64,000 bases of DNA from Cavia porcellus (taxonomy: Eukaryota > Chordata > Mammalia > Rodentia > Caviidae): NCBI RefSeq assembly GCF_034190915.1, contig NW_026947486.1, positions 106,732,812-106,796,811 of the forward strand, given 5' to 3'. The notes under the pieces are model-generated. The model searched no databases. It worked only from the letters and a program-made list of their open reading frames with translations, and was not told where the DNA came from. Positions within the stretch are counted from its first letter, which is position 1. Each line of letters starts with the position of its first letter. The position numbers and the translations under genes were made by a program. This document shows, piece after piece, positions 48,880 through 60,487 of this stretch.

Positions 48880-50040
48880 GATTATTTATTTGCTTTGTGT
48901 ATTCTTAGTAATTTTTCTGTGAATGTGTATACTTTAAGTGTCTTACAAAATGAAATCATCCTACATGTATTATTGTGAAACGTTCTTTTTCCTATTCAAA
49001 AGAAAATCATTTTAAAAGCAGCTACAGGATATCTCATAGTAGTGTGTGATATATCATTTACTCAATTCTTTCCACATAATAATCGATCTTTAGGTAGTTA
49101 ATAGCTTATTGCTATTATAGATACTCCTATAAAATGTATCCTTTGAAATCTACTTTTTGCAATTTTACCAGTATTTTTATAAGCTAGTACCTTAGAAATA
49201 GAACATCCACATCAAACTGGTTGAACTAAGTTCCCTTCCTGGCATGCTGTACACTACTGATTCATTTTAATTTGGCAACGTTTCTAAGGAAAAGTGCCAT
49301 CTTACATTTTTAAATCATTCCCCCTTTTTTACTACTGAAGTTTAGCGTCCTTTCATGCATATTTAGTATTAGCTATTCCTATGTCTCCTTCAAAAATCAC
49401 TTTGCCCATCCTTCACCTATTTTTTTCTATTTTCTTTTAAATTTGTAAACTAGCTCAGATATTAGAGTTGATATCCCTGTGTCCAGCATATATTGCAACT
49501 GTTTATCATTTGTATTTTATATTTATTTATGGTTTTACTTGCCAAAAAAGATGTAATTATGTAGACAAGCATTTAAATTTGTTAAAATAATTTCTTGTTT
49601 TTGTTTCATACTGCTTTGTTAGGCTTCTGCACTGCAGATATAATGACCTCCAGGTTATACAAATATTCAGTATTTCCAATATTTATAAATCCTTATTACT
49701 TAGTACATTAATCTCTGTGGAGTTGGCTTCTCTTTGTATATCTGTGTATGATGGAAACTAGGTATCTATTCATTTTTTAGAAGAGATAGACTGCCAATTT
49801 ATTCAATTGGGTCACTTTCACATTAATTTATCATGAATTTATGTTTCCTCTCCCATTGATAGTGCTTATCTATCACTGAGATAGTATCTCATTGACTTAA
49901 TTATTGTAGTATTATATTTTGAAATAAGATAAGATTACTCCCCCTTAATTATTCAATCTTTTATTCCCCAGAGTATTCTCAGCTATTTTTGTCCATTTTC
50001 TTCTTTCTAGGTGAATTTTAAAATCAACTTCGATTAAAAG
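48880..50040 (-). mobile_element. L1M ORF2/3' region, antisense
   Basis: Read left to right it runs through reversed old-L1 order. It starts with a 'tctttaggtagttaatagct-tattgctattatagatac' region, then 'tcactttgcccatccttcac' and 'cacattaatttatcatgaat'. It ends with 'ttattgtagtattatatttt', 'gaaataagataagattactc' and 'gaattttaaaatcaacttcg'. These match reversed L1M ('gtcctttgcccattttttaa...attactgtagctttgta...gaaatcaggaagtgtgat...gaattttaggatc'). It has no intact frame. Confidence 0.7.
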
Positions 50041-50419
50041 CATCCCTTGGAAATGCCTGAGACTTTCCAAGTAACATATTTAACAGAACATATAAAGTAA
50101 CATATTTAACAGAAATTAACATAATTAAGATAGTGAGCTTTGCATCTGGGAACATAGTGTATTCCTCAATTTATTTAATTCTTCCCTAGTTCTTAGATAT
50201 TGAACAATTAAGCCATTTTTTGTTATTTTATAATTATCTTTGACCCCAATGTAAATGGTACTACATTTTATTATATATGTAGATTTATTTTTAATTAGAA
50301 CATAATATTTCTTCATATTTTGGGGGTTTGATATAATTACATAGCATGTAGTCATTACATAAAGATAATTGGTATTTGCAGTACTTCTACGTGTTGGGAA
50401 CATCTGGATTCTTTTAGTT
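50041..50419. other. AT-rich DNA, no recognised feature
   Basis: A 19-bp phrase 'agtaacatatttaacagaa' occurs twice (about 50,070-50,088 and 50,097-50,115), a small tandem duplication. The minus-strand 103-codon frame at 50,125-50,436 is unsupported. Confidence 0.45.
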
Positions 50420-50880
50420 ATTATAAAATGTGTCATACATTGTTATAGACTATAGTTACTTTACAGTGCTATTGAACATTGGAAATGATTCCTCCATTTA
50501 ACTATAACTTAGTACTCTTTGATCAACCTCCAGTCTCTGATAACTATCATTCTTCTCTTGACTTAATGCGATTTTCTTCTATTCCCCACATGAGTGAGAT
50601 CATATGGTACTTGTCTTCTGTGCCTGAATTATTTCACTTAACATAATGACCTCCGGTTCCATCCATGATGCTGCAAATGACATAATTTCATTGCTGTTTT
50701 ATGTCTGTGTATATGCCACTGTATACATTACCATATTTTGTTTATCCATTCATCTCTTGCTTGATTGCACATCTTGGATGTTGTTGATGGTGCTACAACT
50801 TTACTTGTAAAATGTATTATTAGCCCTATATAGAAAAGCTATTGTTTTTTAAATATCTTCTACCCATGCATTGTGTTAAA
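50420..50880 (-). mobile_element. second L1 3' end, antisense
   Basis: 'tatagactatagttacttta', 'cagtgctattgaacattgg', 'gatcaacctccagtctctga', 'tgagtgagatcatatggtac', 'atttcacttaacataatgac' and 'atccatgatgctgcaaatga' are a reversed L1 3' UTR and ORF2 end. It lies within a longer run of antisense L1M, so it is probably a nested, later insertion. Confidence 0.85.
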
Positions 50881-51158
50881 CTATTTGTAGCTCTAATCAC
50901 TTTTCCTCCATTGATTATTTTCAGTATCTATCTTCCCAGTCATGTTAGTTGTAAATAATAAAGCACTAGTCTTTCTATTGCTAATGTTTGTGTCTAAATT
51001 TTTACTTTTAGAATACTGATGAAAATGTCGTGACTTTTAAGACGGTGCATATAATATTGACCAATAAAGAGTGGGCAGCCAACCTTCTTTACTTTTTCTA
51101 CTTTAGTAGTAATGCCTCATAGTTTCATTATATTTTAATTGCCACTGTTGCTTGGGCA

Positions 51159-51167
<9 letters not shown>

Positions 51168-51192
<25 letters not shown>

Positions 51193-51284
51193 GTCTTTTT
51201 CCTTTTTATGGGTACCAGGGATCGAACTCACGACTGCCTGCTTGCAAGGCAAGCGCTTATGCCTCTGAGCTAAATCCCTAGTCC
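51168..51284 (-). repeat. ID SINE, antisense, with direct repeats
   Basis: A T-rich tail with 'gtctttttcctttttatggg', then 'gtaccagggatcgaactcac', 'gactgcctgcttgcaaggca' and 'tctgagctaaatccctagtc'. Direct repeats of about 16 bp ('tgggcatgcccttttt' and 'tgggcatggccttttt', one difference) flank it. It is the same CATAAGC/AAGCGCC subtype as the copy at 43.1 kb. Confidence 0.95.
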
Positions 51285-51329
51285 TGGGCATGGCCTTTTT
51301 TCAAGTTAAGGAAGCACCCTTCTTTTACT

Positions 51330-53000
51330 GATTGTCTTATAATTTTATTGGAATGAATATGAAATATTATTAAAATTCTGTGTCTGGCATCTTCCAAGAT
51401 GATATCAAGACGGTAACATGGTTATTCTCTTTAATCCACTAATGTAGTTAATTATCTAATGTTGAGCTCTTCTTATATTGCTACAATAAAATTTGCTTGG
51501 GAGTGATGTTTCTGATTGTAATCATTTTACTTAGGATATAAAATCCTGTGTTACATCAAGGCATTCTGGAGCAAATTAAGATTGTGTGGGGAGGTGGCAA
51601 CTGACTTCCAGGCATTGGTTCGTTGCCCAAAGGCCTTAGGAGCCAAAGGTCGGAGTACACATAAAACCTAGCCACATGACACTAGTGTGCCAAGACGTAC
51701 TGATGGGAAACCCTCATTTTTAGTTTTCCGTTGTATGGTTCCCTTTTCCTGATTTGATGTGAGGATTATGTATCCGTTTTGACTGAACTTAATTTTTTTT
51801 TGTTTCTATAGTGTAACTGAGATGCAAACTGCTCCTTAAACAGTTGACAACACCAATAAAACCAAAACCATTTTGTTCTGGTGCTAGTTTGGGGGCTAGA
51901 AATTTAAATAGCTGTTCAGTTTCATCTACAATTATTAGTTTACCCCAGTTTTATACCACTTCTGAAGTGAGTTTGGTCAAAACCCATTCATTTCTTCTAG
52001 ATTTTAAGATGTATTACAAGAAGATGCCTGTTACATATTCTGATGTGGCCCTACACTGTTTTAATTGATAGGACTTTCTATAGGTTTGTACATTTTATTT
52101 TCAGTTACCTACTTTTAGTATATTGTAGTTTTAAGATATTTTCTGCTGTTATTATTTCTTGCTTTTTGCATTTTCTGTTTGATCCCTTTCTAAATTCTTT
52201 TGGTGAATGTTTATTTTACAATGTTTCCAGTTTTAAAATTAATGCAATATAGTTATAAAATTTTCTCCAGACTCATATTTTGTTATAGCTTACAGTATTC
52301 ACATAGATCTTTTTAGTCACCTTCTCTGGAGTTAAAGTTTTATTTATCTTTTCAATGTAGGAACTATTTAGAAATTATCTATTTCTGCATGGTTAGGTTT
52401 TATTTGATGTTTTGTTTCTCTGTCCTTTTTAAAAATTTTGTTTTTCTGTCCTTTTAAAAAATTATTATGTATACTGGTTCATTGATAGAGAATATCTAAA
52501 CTAAATCATACGTTTTGGAATATTTTCATTCTGTCTTTGTGGAATAAATTTTAAAATAAATAATCCACTGACAATTGAAGTAAATATTTTATTTTTCTTG
52601 AGGTTCAATTATATGATGTTTTGACATATTAAATATGTTAATTGTCATTCAATTTTTGTATTTGATTTGCAGTTTCTGATAACAGTATATAACTCACCTA
52701 TTTTATTATTTTATCAGTTTCTCACTTCTAACTTTCTTTGCTTTATGTATTTGAAATGCTTCTTCAATGCACTGCTTTATGAATCTCACTGGATTATTTT
52801 TGTGCACAATATAAAGTTACCTTCTGTGACTCATTGAGTACCTTTTTTCTTGACATTGTTACCTCTTCTTGTTTTGTTACTAGTTGGCAGCTATGTCTTT
52901 ATCTGTTCCCATATTTTTAACTTTTCTCTGTTGCTTTTTGTTAAATAAATCTTTTCAAAATGGGACATGATAATGTTTTTACTCCATCTGGAAATGTCTA
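51330..53000 (-). mobile_element. antisense L1M-derived DNA, strongly decayed
   Basis: 51,380-51,560 is clear: 'tctctttaatccactaatgt', 'tagttaattatctaatgttg' and 'ataaaatttgcttgggagtg' match reversed L1 ORF2 ('ctttaatctattaatgtggt...gataaaacccacttgg'). The rest, to about 53,000, is T-rich and fits further upstream ORF2 only loosely. A roughly 27-bp tandem duplication (tctgtccttttaaaaatt type) lies at 52,410-52,465. Together with 48,880-50,040 it may be one long L1M broken by later insertions. Confidence 0.5.
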
Positions 53001-53389
53001 CATTTTAATTCACATTTTTCTTATTTATTACAATTTGGTACTATGCATTATTTTGTATAGATTTTCATTACTTATTTTATCTTGTTGCTCAGTTTTTCAA
53101 AGTATATACACTCGTTTTTCATATCCTCATTTAGAAGTTCAAGATAACAGTTTCAATAATGATTACACGATTATATATATATATATATATGCATATACAT
53201 TTTTCTTCATACACTTTCTTATTGTTGTGATTTTAAGATAAAGATGTAATAATTTTACAATAAAAACAGCAATATCTGGTCTTCCATGTGTCCGGTATTG
53301 GTTCTTTTCACTCCTCTTGTGTGAGTTTTCGCCATCTACAATTTGGGTCTTTCTACCAACCTCTCAACACCTCATGCCTCCTGTTAACT

Positions 53390-53720
53390 TTGTTTATTGC
53401 TATTAGATTAATTTCTTAACTATTACTTTCATTCTGTCACTCAAAAACTTAAAATACCGTTTTCCTAATTCAATGTAAACATTTACATGTGACATCCAAG
53501 TCCCTGTGACCTTCTTCCCTTCGTGAGCATCTCTGCTCTCTACTTGCATATGGATGGTCTACTCTAGTCAGCTTGGTCCTCACTACCTCCTAACAAGCAT
53601 CTGTTCCTCCCTCTGCTTTCATTCAGTTTGTTCTGTACAGTCTTGCTGTTTTAGACCTCCCCAGTTGCTAAGTTGGAGCATCTGTCTCAGAAGAGTTGTC
53701 TTGTCCTAATTATTTTCTAC
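53390..53720 (+). repeat. L2 LINE fragment
   Basis: 'attctgtcactcaaaaactt', 'aaaataccgttttcctaatt', 'caagtccctgtgaccttctt' and 'ctgttcctccctctgctttc' follow sense L2 order. A (TA)n run lies just upstream at about 53,172-53,191. Confidence 0.6.
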
Positions 53721-53919
53721 CAAAGAACACCTACATTTTCAAGAAGCAGAAGATTCTGGTCATAAAAACATGGGAACAAGCTTTTTGTTTGACACTGAAA
53801 CCTTCAAGCATTTAATGTTTATTGAAAAGAGACAAATTGACCATATCTTGAAATTATTTAAGAATTCTATTAACCCCTCATATTAAAACAAAGATTTGCT
53901 TACTTGTCTACCTTTTTGT

Positions 53920-53998
53920 TTGTTTGGCACTGGGGATCTAACTCACAACCTCATGCTTCTCAGACAGGCACTTATGCCTGCTGAGCTATACTTCTGCC
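53920..53998 (-). repeat. ID SINE relic, antisense
   Basis: 'ggcactggggatctaactca', 'caacctcatgcttctcagac', 'aggcacttatgcctgctgag' and 'ctatacttctgcc': a diverged reversed ID. Confidence 0.85.
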
Positions 53999-55867
53999 TT
54001 AACAACAGTGCTAACTACAATCACCTCAATTTCAATTTTTTTCTCCAGTTTTGTACTATCTGGATCCTCCCTAGCACAGGAAAGAGAATTTTCCACTTCC
54101 TGAGGCTTGGTTGGGTTACATGAGGATGCAGTCTTTGACCTGGAGCGCATCTCAAGTTTTTATCATGTATTCCAAGACTGACATCTCAAGAAAGCCTTTG
54201 GTTCCAGTTTAGTAAATGTGGTCTTTCCTGCAATTGAACTAGCGAATTCCATGAATTCAAAACAAAAACAAAAGCTTTTATCTTTGTGCTGATACCATGA
54301 ATTAATTTCTATAGCACTTTCACCATAAATAAACAAGGTCTTTGCTTTCCACGTCTTTCTGATGGCTGTGTCCCCAGAGTCCCTAGCAGGAGGTACAGCT
54401 GCAGACAATACTGTCTCCACATGCTGGAGTTCAGCTAGACCAATACAGCTGGACTCTGATAAACTGCTGCCTGTTTTCTAGATTTTAAAGTAATTTTTTA
54501 GAGGGCTCCTTTTCCATTTTAGGAATTTTAATTAATAGTTTTATAAAATTCTGTAGTCACATTACCAGAACTTACTGAGCCAATTTATTTTCCCAATTAC
54601 CACTGTTATCACGATGTCTTCTCCCTCCTTGGATATATTTCTCATGGTCAGGAGGAAATATCCTAAATGGTATTATAATAGCTTGAGTTTTTCATAATTT
54701 AACAAAGCTTCTCTTGGTACCTAAGATCTTGAGGGATCTGTAGCTGCAAACGTCTGCACAGGGCGAAGTGCTGACACATGTAAACTCCCTGGTTCAGCAC
54801 CAGCTTTTTGTGAGGTTTGGGCCCTATATCATTATTCAGAAAACCTGAAAAATGTACGTGCTTTTATTTTGAATCAAGATTATGATCCAAAAAATCCTGT
54901 ACTCATCAGCAACATGAAAATGAGATAATTCCCAAGTCTCCATGTAGTATCTGACCCTGTGTCCACTAGACCTGAGGAAGGTCCAGACTCAAGTGGACCT
55001 GGTAAAGAGCTTGAGAATCATCCCTGGACATGTATTTCTCTTACTCCAGCCCTGATCCTTGGTGGGTGTCGATATTTATCTACGATAATTTATACTTGTG
55101 CCCCAAGTATATATAAAAGTTGTTTCTTTGCGTTTTCCTCTTACATACCATCACGGAATTGTGGATTTTCACAGATTCAAGGTTCCAGATGATCGTAGCC
55201 ACAGTTTTAAATGTTCATAGAACAGTAAACGGAATTCTAAACTGGTTCTTACATCACAAATTTTGGAAATTTTTGATAAAGGCCAGTTTTCAAGCGTGCT
55301 ACTAAGGACCATTACTCAGCCTGATCACGGTGAAAAATATTTCACTTGTGTGTTAGGGTAACATGGCAGCTACTGTTCACTTTCATGATGGGTCAAAAGG
55401 ATTATTTTTCCCAAATGCAAACCACAAGTTCACATGATTGTCTTAAAGTTGCTGTTTCTTTTAAACTGATGTGTAAGAATTTAGAAATCGAATACTTCAT
55501 TTGTGAAACTGTTTTTGATACCAGACTTTCTCCTTTTTAAATTCACTTTATTGTACCATGCTGCGTGTTATGCAGTCACACCCTACGCTGCCCTCCCCAG
55601 TCCTAATTTGACAGCTTCAATTACCTATCACTCAGACCCCTGCTATGTACAAAGAAACATCTCCATTCTCCTTCAGAGAAAGCCAAAGCTACTGCATCCT
55701 GCTCATGCAGGAAGGTATCTTTACTATTGGCCTCTAGTTACTTAAAGGCCTTTAGGTTAATACAGATTGTTTTTCTGAGTGCTGTACCAGTTCAGCTTTG
55801 CAAATGACAATTAAAACGTAGCCACAATAATGTAAAAAATGAAGTTATCCAGAAATTTCAAGATTCT
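53999..55867. other. no recognised feature
   Basis: No named repeat or gene. Short frames at 54,163-54,420 (minus) and 54,959-55,745 (plus, several) carry no domain. Composition is balanced compared with neighbours, so this may be unique sequence. Confidence 0.45.
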
Positions 55868-55975
55868 TTTTGCAGCAGCATGTGCCTGTGGTACAAGCTA
55901 ATCGGAGATCCGAGTATGAGGATGGATTGAGCCTAGAAGTTTCAGGAGAGCCTGAAAAATAGAGATTCAGACTCA
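55868..55975 (+). repeat. 7SL-derived SINE-like relic
   Basis: 'gcagcatgtgcctgtggtac', 'aagctaatcggagatccgag' and 'gaggatggattgagcctaga' resemble the B1/Alu middle ('catgcctgtggtcccagcta...aggatcacttgagcc'), ending A-rich. Diverged. Confidence 0.5.
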
Positions 55976-56214
55976 AAATAAAAGAGACCACCAATATTCA
56001 TGCAATTTAAAGTCATTCTTTGTAAAATAAAGCAGTAAAAGTTAGCTTTTATACAATTTTGTATACTTTTTGAACTGTTTATATTCCTGGATAATTCATA
56101 CTATTATTTGTTTGCCATAAACACAAACTCATAAAACACCAGAAAATTAAGATGTCAAACTTTAATAGCAGTTTTATGTTTGAGGCACTTTTACTTACTG
56201 TCTCAGTTCATTCA

Positions 56215-56525
56215 GTCTGCTATAGTACAGTAATATAATCGGGGTGGCTTATAAATTGTGGAAATTTGTTTCTCATAGATCAGATACTGTGGAGTCTAAG
56301 ATCAAAAAGCAATTTTGGTGTTTGGTAGAGCTTGAGTTTTAGTTCATATAAGATACCTTCTTCCTCCATCTTCACATACTGGAAAGGCAAGGCAACTCTG
56401 TGCATATAAGGGCACTAATCCTATTGCTATGCCCCCAAAGCCTCACTTCCTAATACAATTGTTTTGGTGAACAGGCTTGTACCTGTGGCATAAACACTCA
56501 GACTATAGCTCTTTACCTCCTTTTT
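56215..56525 (-). mobile_element. MaLR LTR, antisense
   Basis: 'ctgctatagtacagtaatat', 'ggggtggcttataaattgtg', 'gaaatttgtttctcatagat', 'gcatataagggcactaatcc' and 'ccaaagcctcacttcctaat' follow the order of a reversed MST/MLT1-type LTR. It is non-coding. Confidence 0.75.
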
Positions 56526-56744
56526 CCCACTTTCGTACAAATCCGCGGAGTACTGTTCTTCACCTGGTTTCTTACAAAAACACAGACAAAACAAGTATTT
56601 AAAGTTTTAGTACACAGATAAATTCCTTTCATTGATTAAAACGTACTATATCTACAAGCCTAATTTTGAGTTTAATGGCAACTTAATGGTAATAGCCCAA
56701 AAGAAACATGAACCAACTTTCAGTTTACTTGCTTGCTAGGACGT

Positions 56745-57560
56745 GTATTCCCGATTTATTAGTCTAACAAATTACTCCAAATTTCAGTGGCTTAAATCAA
56801 TAACATTTTATTTTTGTTCATGAAGCTGTGAGTCAACTGGAAATTCCATCTCATCTTGGCTAGATTCGCTTTGTGTTTGCACTTATCTGTGAGTAAGGTG
56901 GGAAGTCTTTGCTGGGGTCTCTCACACAATTTTGGAGTTTGCTGACATAGTCAGGGTTCCAATCACATGGTCCTTTCTTCTGCAGCTAGTTAACCTGGGC
57001 TTGCTTTCTTGGTATGGCAGAGTTAAAAAGGGAGAGAAGTGTACAAGGCCTCTTAGGGCCTGTAGGTATAAGTGGCACACCATCACTTCTACCATATTCT
57101 ATTGGCCACAGTAACATAATCCCAGATTAAATGTGGGAAAATAAACTTTGTGTGTGTGTGATGCTGAAGATTTTACACAAGGCCTGCATACTGCACTAAA
57201 TCCCCAGCCCTTACTCATTTTTTTAAGTTTTGAAACAGCATCTCACTAAGTCACTAAATTACTCAGGCAGAGAAATTGGGATCCTCCTTCCCAGAATGCT
57301 GGGATTACAGGCGTGTGCCACTTGTGCCTGGGAAACTGCACCTTTAATGGGAAGAATTGCAAAGTCACATTGCAGAAAGTATGATTATGGGAATCCACAG
57401 TTTACCCTCTGCCTCCAATTATCCTCATCCATCCCACATGTAAAACACAAACTCCCCTTCCAAGATGTTAACTTGCCTTTCATACACCAAATATATCATG
57501 ATAAAACAAGGCCAGCAGTCCCCCCTTATGTCCAAAAGAAAGCAAGTAGTCTATGATAAT
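56745..57560 (-). mobile_element. old LTR-like repeat split by a B1-dID
   Basis: 'aaattactccaaatttcagt', 'ggcttaaatcaataacattt', 'cacaccatcacttctaccat', 'attctattggccacagtaac' and, after the nested SINE, 'aatgggaagaattgcaaagt', 'cacattgcagaaagtatg' and 'atcccacatgtaaaacacaa' are the order of a common mammalian repeat, also present at 59.5 kb. I cannot name the family with certainty. Orientation is inferred. Confidence 0.55.
57147..57332 (-). repeat. B1-dID nested in an older repeat
   Basis: The reversed dID comes first ('gatgctgaagattttacaca', 'gcactaaatccccagccc'), then the reversed B1 ('gaaacagcatctcactaagt', 'aatgctgggattacaggcgt'). The host repeat continues on both sides. A short shared word (tgggaaa) flanks the insert. 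Confidence 0.85.
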
Positions 57561-58194
57561 TCAAAAATCTCAGAATGAGGCTTTTGAGGGACAAATATGT
57601 TTCCTCATTATAATCCTGTTCTAATTACTGTAAGTGGCATTAAGCACTGTTCATGGATCTTGGATCTGTCCTCTGAGACTATAACAGGTATTTTTTTCCA
57701 CTGTACTGAGCATTTCCAGAGAAGGTGTTGGAAGGTAAGCCCTTTGGCGCTCTCTCAGCCTGCTTCCTGCTCGTAGAAGGCTGGGGGCCGAGGGTATCTT
57801 TCTTTGCATTTTGACTTCCTCGTTTCCTTTATTCTACATTGGGGTTTTTAATGCAACATTGCTTAATACTTTCGAGAATTTTCTTTGAATCTATATCTAC
57901 ATTGGGTAGAGATATATCCACAAATCTTCTGAGACAAGCTTTCTCTCCAGATGTAATTTACTTTGAGCACATCAGACTCTTGTGCTCTAATACTTCAATT
58001 CTTGGAAGTCCTATTGTCTACCTGCTACTAGGTACTGTAATTTTTTCAAAGTTATTAACATGATGTCTTACAATTGTAGTTTTGATTATCTTTACAAACG
58101 TACTGTCTTTTTTGGCAACGTCCTCATTTGATACTTTACTGGATTGAGGTGTAATGGAAATTTTATAGCAAGAAATTTTAAAAATCAACTAGTA
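57561..58194. other. no recognised feature
   Basis: No gene or named repeat. The plus-strand frame 57,839-58,063 is unsupported. Confidence 0.45.
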
Positions 58195-58737
58195 GCCTGT
58201 TTGTTACTCTATTGCGACAAAGTGTGCTCACTTTGCCTGTCACATAATTAGAGTGCTAAACCTAATCAGCCTTGACTGTCTGTGTCCACCTGCTTGTCAC
58301 AGATAGCCTGGTGCAGGTCAACCTGTCCCAGTTCAGCTGCAAGGACTACATTTTTCCCACCTAAGAATACAGTCCCTTTACTAATATGTTTCAAAGACTT
58401 TCAACGTGGGACAAAATAGCCCAGTCAAGGATACACTTAACTGTACCTACCCTGCTCAGCACCCCCTTTCCCAGAATTTCCCCATCTCATAATGTACAAT
58501 TCCTTTTAATTTTGCCTGACAAAGTATGATTTAATATATATAACCAATTATATGATGACTGCTATCAGCTTTTGTACTTTCTGCTTACAAAATGTATAAA
58601 TGTTTCTGTTTGACTCTCAGTTGTGGCTAATGATTTGGAACGGATTCCCACCAGCTCACTAGTGTAATAAATTGTTGACTTCCAAACTCCTTGTGCGAAG
58701 TACCCTTCTTTGGGTTCAGTCCCAGATTTCTGAAACA
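58195..58737 (+). mobile_element. probable ERV1-like solo LTR
   Basis: A TATA-type word (tataaatgtttctg) near 58,596 is followed some 60-70 bp later by 'gtgtaataaattgttgact' (poly-A signal in R) and then a U5-like end 'cttctttgggttcagtccca' running to 'tttctgaaaca'. Such spacing and the terminal CA are typical of gammaretrovirus-like LTRs. No internal retroviral genes follow on either side, so it is solo. Start and family are uncertain and no matching target duplication was found. Confidence 0.55.
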
Positions 58738-58852
58738 GAGGATTGTATCAAAGAAACTTTATTTTATTTTAAAGACAAAAAATTATAAAAACAATGATAC
58801 ATAGTTAAAAAAACTAAATAGGAAATTAATAGTGGTTAATATATTACATATA

Positions 58853-58957
58853 GAGGGAGGCTGAGGGAGGAGGATCACTGTAAGTTTGAGACCAGCTTGG
58901 GCTAAACGATTAGCTCGAGGCCATCCTGAACTGCATAGTGAGAACCTGTCTCTAAAA
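58853..58957 (+). repeat. B1 SINE, 5' truncated
   Basis: 'gagggaggctgagggaggag', 'gatcactgtaagtttgagac', 'cagcttgggctaaacgatta', 'gctcgaggccatcctgaact' and 'gagaacctgtctct': the internal part shows the duplicated segment typical of B1. Confidence 0.85.
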
Positions 58958-59105
58958 GACTTATATGCATATATATATATAGCATATTGCTGTTTTCAAA
59001 GTAGTTACTTAGATTACAAGATATAGACATGCAAATATGATCAAACAATATAAGCACAAACCACTTTTCAATGATTTGATAGAAATTAGTAGTATACTTA
59101 GCTAT

Positions 59106-59106
<1 letters not shown>

Positions 59107-59142
<36 letters not shown>
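59107..59142. repeat. (TA)n microsatellite
   Basis: TA dinucleotide run of about 17 units. It accounts for the Tyr-Ile runs in overlapping frames. Confidence 0.95.
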
Positions 59143-59147
<5 letters not shown>

Positions 59148-59254
59148 TGCTTTGTTTACCTTTCCTTCTTTTCTCCTTTCTCCTTTACCAGATGTGCTTT
59201 CCTTCTGAGCAGTTTCTTTCCTTTTCATTGACGTAAAGACAAAAACAGTAAAAA

Positions 59255-59475
59255 AAGACAAAGTCATTACCTAATTAACCTAGGGATCAATTCAAGAAGA
59301 TATGACATGTGTTAACATATATGAACCTAATATACAAGCACCCAATTTTATAAGACAAAAATTATTAAATCTAAATGATAAGATTGAATGCAACCATGCT
59401 GGGAAGTTTCAACATTGCCCTTTTAGTGGATAGATCAGACTAAAAATAACAAAGAAAAATCAGAGTTAGTCTATA
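59255..59475 (+). mobile_element. L1 ORF2 endonuclease-region fragment
   Basis: 'gggatcaattcaagaagata', 'aacatatatgaacctaatat', 'acaagcacccaattttataa', 'gaagtttcaacattgccctt' and 'agtggatagatcagactaaa' match sense L1 ORF2 near the endonuclease/RT boundary ('gatcaattcaccaagaagat...gcacccaac...ggacttcaatacccc...atggatagatca'). Confidence 0.75.
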
Positions 59476-59544
59476 TTATAAAAAAATGGAATGTCACTCG
59501 TTTTACATTTTTGTTTTGTCAGTAGCCTCAAAAGTTACCAAATT

Positions 59545-60020
59545 ACATAGCAGTTAGCCATTGCTGTATAATAAAGTGCCTTAAACTTGGTGCATAAAAT
59601 TACTATTTATTACTGCACCTATGTATGCAGGTTGGCTGAACATTTTCTCCGGTTTCAGCTGGGTGGGTTTTTGTGTCAGCTGTCATCTGTGGATCAGACT
59701 AACCTGGGCCATCCCCGAGTGAGGGTGAGTCAGCTGGCTCTGGTCTATCTGAGGAATGCTTTATCTGGGATGACCAGGCTGTGTCCCACATGTTCCCTGA
59801 TGGACTACCCTATTATTATTCTAAGGACCTGACAGGGGCCCCAGAGAAGATTTGAAAATAGGGATAGCATGGGCACAGCATCACTTCTGCCACATACTAG
59901 ATTAGTGGCAAAATAAAGTCATATGGCTCACTCAGATTCATATTTCTTGTTGGGAGGATCTTCAAATTCACATTTAAAGGGAATGCATGTTAGAGGGACC
60001 AGCAAGGCAGCCAGTAAGAT
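59545..60020 (-). mobile_element. second copy of the old LTR-like repeat
   Basis: 'gccattgctgtataataaag', 'gccttaaacttggtgcataa', 'gcacagcatcacttctgcca', 'catactagattagtggcaaa' and 'aaagggaatgcatgttagag' match the repeat at 56.7-57.6 kb in the same orientation. Confidence 0.55.
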
Positions 60021-60487
60021 CATAAAGTACTGCACATGGCTTTCCTAACATCCTAATAGTCTCGTTAGGCCTTGGGCATTGTGCTAGGACGTGTACAGGG
60101 CCTATAATTTGTTCTCAGGTTTTCATTTCGAATGACTCACTCCCTGGCCCCCATTGTGGAGGAGGAGAGATCGGTCCCAGTTCCATTCGGCCTTAGAATG
60201 GAGCTTCAAATGGCATTCCTTTTCAGGACTTGATTTCCTGTGAAGTTTCTTGTTTTAGTCCGTAATTTCTCTCTTAATTCCATTACTTTCTTCTTCACTT
60301 CCCAGGGCTCTTTATTCTGGGAGGAGGAGGACCTTGCCATGCAGTAGCCCTGACATCATCTGACCTCCTAGTTCTATCCCTGATTGCTCTTTTCACGTTT
60401 GCTTTTGTTTAAAAGTTAATTTAAAATATACTTGGGAAAATTCCCCAAATCTGAAGACTTTTGAACTTTTAACTGAACCTCTTAAGA
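60021..60487. other. no recognised feature
   Basis: No gene or named repeat is visible. Confidence 0.45.
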
